NCBI GenBank assembly: GCA_017999135.1
Contig: JAGOBT010000133.1
Coordinates: 1-7,808 of the forward strand
Source of the DNA: Burkholderiaceae bacterium
GTDB lineage: Bacteria; Pseudomonadota; Gammaproteobacteria; Burkholderiales; Burkholderiaceae_C
DNA: 7,808 nt
Reading direction: 5' to 3'
Both the position numbers and the translations under genes were made by a program. Positions 1 through 5,689 of this stretch are shown piece after piece (the first letter of the stretch is position 1; each line of letters opens with the position of its first letter). Below the pieces are notes generated by a model that was not told the origin of the DNA, made no database searches, and saw nothing but the letters and a program-made list of their open reading frames with translations.

Positions 1-1
1 G

Positions 2-388
2 GCCACGGTGGCGGCGGCGGTGGTGCGCTTCGGCCAGCAGGGCCAGACCATGGTGCAGCAGGATGTGCAGGGCCTGCGCGCCAGCGCTGCCGCACGCGCC
101 GGCATCGAATGGGGCCTGTACCAGGCGCTGAAGGGCGGCTGGACCAGCTGCAACGGCGCCACGCAGACGCTGGACCTGTCGGCCGACGGCGGCATGCGTG
201 CCACCGTGACCTGCAGCTCCAGCGTCTACAACGAGGGCAAGGACGCCGCCGGTGCCGACCTGGCGGTGCGCCTGTTCACCATCGACGCCGTGGCCTGCAA
301 CAGCGCCACCAGCTGCCCCGACGCCGCCGCCGTGGTGCGCAGCGGCTATGTGGAAGCGCGGCGGCAGGTGCAGGCCACCAACCGCTGA
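2..388 (+). CDS. mshP: MSHA pilus biogenesis protein MshP-like (5' end outside window)
   Basis: This is the 3' portion of a gene whose reading frame is already open at the left edge; the true start is upstream, so the GTG at position 8 should not be taken as the start. 128 residues are visible, ending at TGA 386-388. The visible N-terminus is a short hydrophobic stretch (ATVAAAVV), probably the end of a pilin-like membrane helix. It is followed by the signature DVQGLRASAAARAGIEWG, which closely resembles the DxQGxRAxxAARAGIEWG segment I know from MshP proteins. Four cysteines lie in the C-terminal half, and the end (GYVEARRQVQA) also fits the family. MshP is a minor pilin-like, membrane-anchored component of the MSHA type IV pilus system, acting at the inner membrane/periplasm. 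The family is about 140-150 residues long, so roughly 15-25 residues are missing, including the prepilin-type leader. An mshQ gene, which follows mshP in Vibrio clusters, is not seen; the next gene is convergent. Confidence 0.8.
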   Translation, partial: ATVAAAVVRFGQQGQTMVQQDVQGLRASAAARAGIEWGLYQALKGGWTSCNGATQTLDLSADGGMRATVTCSSSVYNEGKDAAGADLAVRLFTIDAVACNSATSCPDAAAVVRSGYVEARRQVQATNR

Positions 389-406
389 CCGGCCAGGCCC
401 GCGCGC

Positions 407-3160
407 TCAGGCGGCGCGCTGCATGGCCACCGCGCCGGCAAAGCGCCGGTGCGCGGCCTGCAGGCGCTGCAGCAGCGCCGGCAGGGCTGCGGCGTCCAGT
501 TCGCCACGGCGCATCGCGGCGTCTGCGCGGGCGGCCTCGGCCGCCAGTGCCATCGCACCCACCTGCCCGGCGCTGGACTTCAGGCTGTGCAGGCCGCGCT
601 GCACGGTGGCCAGGTCGGCGGCGGCAACGGCCTGCTGCATGGCCGCCAGGGCCTCGCCGGTGGTGCGGTCGAACAAGTCCAGCAGGCGCTGGGCGTACTG
701 CGGGTCCGAGCCATCGGCCACCATCGGCAGCCGGCCCAGCACCGCCGGGTCGTGCACCGGCACGCCGTCGTCGGCCGGGTCTGCCGCGGTGATGGCGTCG
801 GCGCCGGCCAGGGTCGGCGCTGCGTCTGGCGGCGCGGCAGCAGGCGGGCCCGGGCGCCGGATCCAGCGCCCGGCCACGGCCAGCAGGTGGGCCGCCAGCA
901 CGGGCTTGGTGATGAAGTCGTTCATGCCGGCCGCCAGGCAGGCGTCGCGGTCTTCGGCAAAGGCATTGGCAGTGAGTGCCACCACCGGCACCTGGCGGTT
1001 GCGCTCGCCCGCCTCGCCGCGGCGCAGGCGCCGGGTGGCTTCCAGCCCGTCCATCTCGGGCATCTGCCAGTCCATCAGCACCAGGTCGAACGGGGCGGCG
1101 GCCAGGGCCTGCAGTGCCAGCGCCCCGTTGGCGGCCACGGTGCAGGCCAGGCCGGCATGCTCCAGCATCGATCGCACCACCGACTGGTTGATGGTGTCGT
1201 CCTCGACCAGCAGCACCTGCGCCGCCACCGGGCCGGCCACGGGCAGCGCTGCAGCCGCCGGATCAGATGCCGGCGCCCCTTGCCCCTGCCCCTGCCCCTG
1301 CAGCCGGCTGACGAGGGCGGCGCGCAGCACCGGGCGCGACATGGCCTGCGGCAGCCCCAGCGCCTGCCGCGTGTGGGCAGCCACCGCGTCGACGGCGCCG
1401 TCCACGGTCAGCACCCGGGCGGGGTCCAGCCAGCGCAAGGCCGCGGGCAGCAGTTGCCGGCCTGGCTCGGCGTCCACCGCCACCACGCACCACGGCGGCT
1501 GGCCGGCCGGGTGCGGCACCTGGACAAAGGCCCGCAGCGAAGCCATGTCCATGCAGCGCTGCGCCTCGCAACCCAGCCGTTGCAGCAGGGCGGCCAGCGC
1601 CTGGGCGCTGGGTTCATGCGGTTCGCACCAGGCCACCCGCAGGCCCAGGGGCGCGGGCACCGGCGGGGCCTGGTGCGCCAGCGGCAGCGGCAGGTCGAGC
1701 GTGAAGCACGAGCCCACACCCAGGATCGACTGCGCCGAGACGCGCCCGCCCATCAGCCGCGCCAGGTCCTGGCAGATCGCCAGGCCCAGGCCACTGCCAC
1801 CGAACCGGCGCGTGGTGGACACATCCGCCTGCTGGAACGGCTCGAAGATGGTGGCCAGCGCCTCCGGCGCCATGCCGATTCCGGTGTCGCGGACCTGGAT
1901 CTGCAGCCGGTCGGCGCCGAGCTTGCGCACGTCCACCGACACATCGCCCCGGGCGGTGAACTTCACCGCATTGCCCAGCAGGTTGAGCACCAGCTGGCGC
2001 AGGCGTGCGTCGTCACCGTGGCGCCAGGCCTCCAGGTGCGGGTCGACGCGGCAGCTCAGGCGCAGGCCCTTGGCGCTGGCCAGCGGGGCCGACGACAGCA
2101 TCGCCGCGTCCAGGCAGTCCAGCAGGTCGAAGTCGCGCGGCTGCAGTTCCAGCGCGCCGGCCTCGATGCGCGCCAGGTCCAGCACATGCTCGATCAGCCC
2201 CAGCAGGTTGCTGCCACTGGTGCGGATGATCTCCACCAGCTCGGCCCGCCGGGTCGGGTCGGCACCCTGGGCCTGCAGCAGCTGGGCGGCGCCGATCACG
2301 CCATTGAGCGGGCTGCGCAGCTCATGGCTCATGTTGGCCAGGAAGCGGGTCTTGGCCTGCGACGCCGACTCGGCGCGCGCTTGCGCCGCCTGGGCCAGGT
2401 CGGCCTGGTGCTGCAGCTGCTGGTTCACCGACAGCAAGGCCGCGCCGCGCTCGCCGATCTCGTCGAGCATGTGGTTGAAGGCGTTCACCGCCACGCCCAG
2501 CTCGTCGCTGCCGCCGGCCGGCAGGCGCAGCGCGTAGTTCTGCTCGCGCGTGATCTTGGCGGCCGTGGCGGCGAGCTGCACCATCGGCACGCTGATGCGC
2601 CGGGCCAGGCGCTGCGACAGCAGCAGGGCCAGCGTGGCGGCCAGCAGGCCGGCGGCGGCCGCCGCCAGGGCCTGCACACGCAGCTTGCGCCGGGCATCCT
2701 GCAGGTTCACATGCAGGCTGACCCGGCCCACCGTGTCGCCGGCCGCGCCCGCGACGATGGGCGCCTCCACCCGCAGCCAGCCCTGGGCCAGGCCGCCGGT
2801 GCCAGCCGCAGGGGCCTGGCGCGGCGCGTTGCCAAAGGTGTAGACCAGCCGGCCCGCGCCATCGTGCACCCAGGCTCCCTGGATCTGCGGCCGGGCCTGC
2901 AGCACGGCCACGGCATCGCGGATGCCCTGCGTGTCTTCGAAGCTGACGGGCGCCTGCAACGCAAACGCCAGGCTGCGCGCCACCTGCTGCGCCTCGTCGC
3001 GGTTGTCTTCGTCGGCAAAATACCCGGCCATGGCCAGCATGGCTGCCGTGGCCAGCAGGGCCGACAACGCCGCCCCCATGCCGAGCAGGGTGGCCAGGCG
3101 CACCCCCAGCCGCTGGCTGAAGCGCGGGGGCTCCAGCGTCGACACCGGCCAGCGCGTCAT
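407..3160 (-). CDS. Hybrid sensor histidine kinase: CHASE8-like, HAMP, HisKA, HATPase, pseudo-REC, REC, Hpt
   Basis: This 917-residue inner-membrane tripartite kinase begins at ATG 3158-3160, which overlaps the TGA of the upstream YfiR-like gene (ATGA), with AGGTG five bases upstream. Domains in order: TM helix 1 about 22-48; periplasmic domain about 49-160, resembling CHASE8; TM helix 2 about 163-182; HAMP about 183-235; a coiled-coil linker; HisKA with phospho-acceptor His279 in NMSHELRSPLNG; HATPase with N-box N393/N397, G1 box D425TGIG, F-box 439-442 and G2 box GGSGLGL 454-460; a degenerate receiver about 506-620; a Gln-Gly linker 621-628; an intact receiver about 648-765 (acidic D654/D655, phospho-acceptor D697, T730, K752); an Ala/Pro-rich linker; and Hpt about 800-910 with His858 in HSLKSSAG. 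All catalytic residues for autophosphorylation and a His-Asp-His relay are present. The chain needs an external receiver; the REC-EAL protein of the same operon is the obvious candidate. The architecture resembles BarA/ArcB-class kinases. The ligand is unknown, and regulation by the adjacent YfiR-like protein is inferred. Confidence 0.95.
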   Translation of the reverse strand: MTRWPVSTLEPPRFSQRLGVRLATLLGMGAALSALLATAAMLAMAGYFADEDNRDEAQQVARSLAFALQAPVSFEDTQGIRDAVAVLQARPQIQGAWVHDGAGRLVYTFGNAPRQAPAAGTGGLAQGWLRVEAPIVAGAAGDTVGRVSLHVNLQDARRKLRVQALAAAAAGLLAATLALLLSQRLARRISVPMVQLAATAAKITREQNYALRLPAGGSDELGVAVNAFNHMLDEIGERGAALLSVNQQLQHQADLAQAAQARAESASQAKTRFLANMSHELRSPLNGVIGAAQLLQAQGADPTRRAELVEIIRTSGSNLLGLIEHVLDLARIEAGALELQPRDFDLLDCLDAAMLSSAPLASAKGLRLSCRVDPHLEAWRHGDDARLRQLVLNLLGNAVKFTARGDVSVDVRKLGADRLQIQVRDTGIGMAPEALATIFEPFQQADVSTTRRFGGSGLGLAICQDLARLMGGRVSAQSILGVGSCFTLDLPLPLAHQAPPVPAPLGLRVAWCEPHEPSAQALAALLQRLGCEAQRCMDMASLRAFVQVPHPAGQPPWCVVAVDAEPGRQLLPAALRWLDPARVLTVDGAVDAVAAHTRQALGLPQAMSRPVLRAALVSRLQGQGQGQGAPASDPAAAALPVAGPVAAQVLLVEDDTINQSVVRSMLEHAGLACTVAANGALALQALAAAPFDLVLMDWQMPEMDGLEATRRLRRGEAGERNRQVPVVALTANAFAEDRDACLAAGMNDFITKPVLAAHLLAVAGRWIRRPGPPAAAPPDAAPTLAGADAITAADPADDGVPVHDPAVLGRLPMVADGSDPQYAQRLLDLFDRTTGEALAAMQQAVAAADLATVQRGLHSLKSSAGQVGAMALAAEAARADAAMRRGELDAAALPALLQRLQAAHRRFAGAVAMQRAA
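1281..1300. repeat. Hexanucleotide tandem repeat (TGCCCC, 3.3 copies) inside the kinase gene
   Basis: Three perfect tandem copies of TGCCCC occupy 1281-1298 and are followed by TG. On the coding (minus) strand they encode Gln-Gly pairs at residues 621-627 of the hybrid kinase, in the linker between the degenerate and the intact receiver domains. The unit is six bases, so copy-number changes by slippage would keep the frame and alter only linker length. The tract is short, so it may be a fixed linker rather than a variable site. Confidence 0.7.
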
Positions 3161-3708
3161 TCGCGCACCTGCCGCGCCAGCTTGAGCACCTGGCTGGACA
3201 GCGACAGCCGGGCCCGCCGCAGCGCGCCTGTGTGGATATCGAAGCGGATGGCGTCATCGACGGCGACCAGTTCCACCATGCCACCCTGGGCCAGCAGGCC
3301 TTCGGCGTCACCGACGATCAGCACGGCGCCGGTGCCGGCACCGGCAGCGCGCACCAGGTCCGGCACGCGCTCGGCACTGGCGTGCACGAAGAGCACATGG
3401 CAGCCGGCCACCGGTGGCACCTTGACCACCTTGACGCGCCGGCCGTTGACCAACTGGCCGTCCAGCTCGGCAAAGGCCTGCGCGGTCGGCAGATCCCGCT
3501 GGGCCAGGCACAGGTGCAGGTCGGCGCCGGCCGGCGCTTCGGGCCACTGCGCAAAGCGTGTCAGGCTCAGCGTCAGCCGGGCCTTGAGCGCGGCCTCGGG
3601 CTGCGCCTGGGCCCGGGCCGGCAGGGCGGCGCCCGCCAGGGCCAGCGCGGCGACGGCGCCGGCCAGCGCAGCACGCGTCAGCCGGAAGCAGGGCGGGCAG
3701 CTCAGCAT
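3157..3708 (-). CDS. YfiR family periplasmic protein
   Basis: A 183-residue secreted protein of the YfiR (formerly DUF4154) family. The N-terminus is a clear Sec signal: basic/polar start, a hydrophobic Ala/Leu run at about 13-29, then a probable cleavage site after ALPARA or AQA (about residues 33-35). The mature part shows family landmarks: RFAQWPEA (51-58), a LHLCL strand (64-68), LVNGRRVKV (86-94), GCHVLFV (102-108), VLIVGDAEGL (129-138), QGGMVELV (141-148), RFDIH (155-159) and a C-terminal helix starting near LSLSSQVLKLARQV. YfiR of Pseudomonas aeruginosa sits in the periplasm and represses the membrane diguanylate cyclase YfiN. Here the partner gene, overlapping by 4 bp, is instead a histidine kinase with a YfiN-like input module, so the likely target is that kinase (inference). 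The mature protein has only two cysteines, Cys67 and Cys103. They sit where the redox-sensitive Cys71-Cys110 pair lies in P. aeruginosa YfiR; the second disulfide pair of that protein is absent. The upstream gap to the receptor gene is 18 bp and carries no strong Shine-Dalgarno. Confidence 0.88.
   Translation of the reverse strand: MLSCPPCFRLTRAALAGAVAALALAGAALPARAQAQPEAALKARLTLSLTRFAQWPEAPAGADLHLCLAQRDLPTAQAFAELDGQLVNGRRVKVVKVPPVAGCHVLFVHASAERVPDLVRAAGAGTGAVLIVGDAEGLLAQGGMVELVAVDDAIRFDIHTGALRRARLSLSSQVLKLARQVRE
3166..3170 (-). promoter_or_regulatory. Putative ribosome binding site for the hybrid kinase
   Basis: On the minus strand the bases AGGTG lie five nucleotides before the kinase ATG (3158-3160). 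The site is embedded in the last codons of the YfiR-like gene, and the start codon overlaps that gene's stop codon. This supports the chosen start and suggests reinitiation or coupled translation. The match to the Shine-Dalgarno consensus is only moderate. Confidence 0.45.
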
Positions 3709-3726
3709 GGACGCGGGTTCCGCAAC

Positions 3727-5685
3727 TCAGAACGACATCGACCAGCGCAGCGCCAAGACCCGCCCGTCCTGCACGATGCGGTCGCCCAGGTGCTCCGGCC
3801 CGGCGGGGTCGGCCACCTGGCGGTTGCCCAGGTTGTAGATGCTGCCGGCCAGCGACCAGGGCTGGCCGGGCGGGTCCCACAGCACGGTGGCGTGGGCCAG
3901 CAGCTGGGCGCCCAGGCGCGCGCCGGCCAGGGTCTTGCGCGCGCCGATGCCCTGCAGCTCCAGCCCCAGCCGCACCGGCCAGCCCGGCAGCGGGGTGGTG
4001 GCATGCAGTTTCAGCAGCGTGCCCGGCGCGTTCGATGGCGCGCTGCCATCGTCCAGGCGCACCTGTTGCTGCGTGACGCTGGCACGCCAGCGCAAGCCGC
4101 CTGCCGACAGCAGCTCGGCCTCGAGCTCCAGGCCGCGCGCCCGCGCCGCACCCACGTTGCCGTACACCAGCAGGCCATCGGGCTGGGCATACTGTTCGAT
4201 CATGTCCTGCACGCGGTTGTCGAACAGCGACGCCGACAGGCGCAGCCGCTGGCTGACGCGCCAATCCGCGGCCAGCTCCAGTGAACGCACCCGCTCGCGC
4301 TGCAAGGTGTGGTTCCAGGGCGCACCAGGCTCAGCCGGCGCACGCTCGTAGAAATTGGGCTCGCGGTAGGCCTCGCCGGCCAGCGCCTTGACCACCCAGT
4401 CGGGTGTGGGCTGCCACAGCAGCGACACGCGCGGCGTGCCATGCCACGCGCCCGTGGTCTCGCGGTCCAGCCGCGCCCCCAGGCCCAGCTTCCAGCGTGG
4501 CGCCAGCGCCAGTTCACCGGTGACGAAGAGACCGGCGCGGGTGCCATGGTCTGCGTTGACGCTGCGGGTGGGCACCCCGGCGGCGTCGATCTCCATGCTG
4601 GAGGCTTGCTGGCGGATGTTGCGCTGCACCTCGGCGCCGGCCAGCAGCATCTGCCCATCGCCCAGGCGCCAGGTGCGCCGCGCCTCGGCCTGCCACCAGC
4701 GGCCCTGGTTGCGGTAGGCGGTCAGCAGGCGGTCGGGTTCGTAGCGGCCGCTGTCGTGGTAGTCGTACTGGCCGACGCCGGTCTGCAGTGCCCAGCCGCT
4801 GCCGTCGGCTGCCAGGCGCTGCCAGCTGCCGCTGACCAGCGCCATGCGGTCGGTCCAGACGGTGCGGTCGCCGAACACCAGCCCGTAGGGCGCGGTCGGA
4901 ACGGTCTTCTGCCGCTCCGACACGATGGCGCTGAGGTTCCAGTGGGCGCCCGTCCAGCGCAGCTGCAGCTTGCGGTCGCGCTCGCCGTCCAGTCCCTGCA
5001 CCCGGCCGTCGCCGCCGGCAGGGTCGAAGGCCGGCAGGGCCAGGTCGGTGCCGGGCCGCTGCTCGGCGCTGGCGGCCAGCAGCAGCGCGCCCGGGCCGAA
5101 CTCCTGCGCGGCGCTGAACTGCAGCTTGCGCGCCTGCTGGCTGTCCACGCTGACAGTGACCGACTGGCCGCGCAGGCTGGCCGCACTGCGGGTGACCACG
5201 TTGATCACCCCGAACACCGCATTCGGGCCGTAGATCACCGAGCCCGGGCCGGGGATGAACTCGACCCGCTCGATCAGGGCCACGTCGATCGGAAACTCGC
5301 GCCCGACCAGCACCGAGTCGTAGATGTTGTCGTTGGCGCGCACCCCGTCGACCAGCAGCAGCAGGCGCGAGCTGTAGTCGCCCGGCCGGCTGAGGCCGCG
5401 CACGCCCAGGTAGGTGTAGGCCCGGTCGTAGCGGGTGGCCACCCCGCGCACACCGCCCAGCACCTCGCCCAGGGTGCGCCAGCCAAAGCTGCGGATGTCG
5501 CCCTGGGTGAGCACGGTGACGGCGGCCGGCGCCTCGGCCGCGCGCTGCTGGTACTTCGACGCGGCGTAGACCGGCGTGGCCAGCAGCGCGGCCAGTTCGT
5601 CGGTGTTGTCGGCCTGCGCGGGGCTGGCCAGGCAGGCCCATGCCGCGGCCGCCAGGGCCCGGCGGGCGAAGGTGCAGGTGTCCAT
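3727..5685 (-). CDS. TonB-dependent outer-membrane receptor
   Basis: A 652-residue outer-membrane beta-barrel receptor. The first about 25 residues are a signal peptide (basic Arg8-Arg9, hydrophobic core, cleavage likely after ASPAQA). A TonB-box-like stretch, TPVYAASKYQQR (37-48), precedes the plug domain at about 50-165. Plug landmarks are EAPAAVTVLT (51-60), a GWRTLGEVLGGVRGV segment, VRGLSRPGDYSSRLLLLVDG (95-114) and IERVEFIPGPGSVIYGPNAV (138-157), followed by GVINVVTR. The rest is an alternating-pattern barrel that ends in a terminal Phe (WSMSF), the usual outer-membrane barrel assembly signal. There is no N-terminal STN signalling domain, so it is not a FecA-type transducer. The length is typical of the smaller receptors of this superfamily, which take up siderophores, vitamin B12 or other large substrates with energy from TonB-ExbB-ExbD. 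The substrate cannot be read from the sequence. The context (a YfiR protein and sensor kinase in the same operon, no transporter genes) suggests a sensory role or uptake tied to signalling. The gene starts 4 bp after the EAL gene stops. Confidence 0.93.
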   Translation of the reverse strand: MDTCTFARRALAAAAWACLASPAQADNTDELAALLATPVYAASKYQQRAAEAPAAVTVLTQGDIRSFGWRTLGEVLGGVRGVATRYDRAYTYLGVRGLSRPGDYSSRLLLLVDGVRANDNIYDSVLVGREFPIDVALIERVEFIPGPGSVIYGPNAVFGVINVVTRSAASLRGQSVTVSVDSQQARKLQFSAAQEFGPGALLLAASAEQRPGTDLALPAFDPAGGDGRVQGLDGERDRKLQLRWTGAHWNLSAIVSERQKTVPTAPYGLVFGDRTVWTDRMALVSGSWQRLAADGSGWALQTGVGQYDYHDSGRYEPDRLLTAYRNQGRWWQAEARRTWRLGDGQMLLAGAEVQRNIRQQASSMEIDAAGVPTRSVNADHGTRAGLFVTGELALAPRWKLGLGARLDRETTGAWHGTPRVSLLWQPTPDWVVKALAGEAYREPNFYERAPAEPGAPWNHTLQRERVRSLELAADWRVSQRLRLSASLFDNRVQDMIEQYAQPDGLLVYGNVGAARARGLELEAELLSAGGLRWRASVTQQQVRLDDGSAPSNAPGTLLKLHATTPLPGWPVRLGLELQGIGARKTLAGARLGAQLLAHATVLWDPPGQPWSLAGSIYNLGNRQVADPAGPEHLGDRIVQDGRVLALRWSMSF

Positions 5686-5689
5686 CGGT

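Noticed and set aside
401..419. GCGCGC ... GCGCGC inverted repeat at the convergent junction, a possible terminator
   Set aside because: The stem is only 6 bp and self-complementary, the arms partly lie inside the kinase coding end, and there is no T-run on either strand. Chance in such GC-rich sequence is a sufficient explanation.
252..2537. Plus-strand open frame of 761 codons overlapping the mshP end and the kinase gene
   Set aside because: Ser/Ala/Arg-rich composition without domains, overlapping two real genes in other frames; a shadow of GC bias.
3709..3726. Gap between the receptor and YfiR-like genes as a possible promoter or regulatory site
   Set aside because: Only 18 bases, with no recognisable promoter element or strong Shine-Dalgarno; it is best read as an ordinary intra-operon spacer.
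449..3838. Plus-strand open frame of 1129 codons antisense to the kinase and YfiR-like genes
   Set aside because: The translation is low-complexity Arg/Gln/Gly/His-rich with no recognisable domain. It lies opposite genes with clear domain structure and crosses gene boundaries. Such long antisense frames are expected in DNA this GC-rich, because stop codons are rare.
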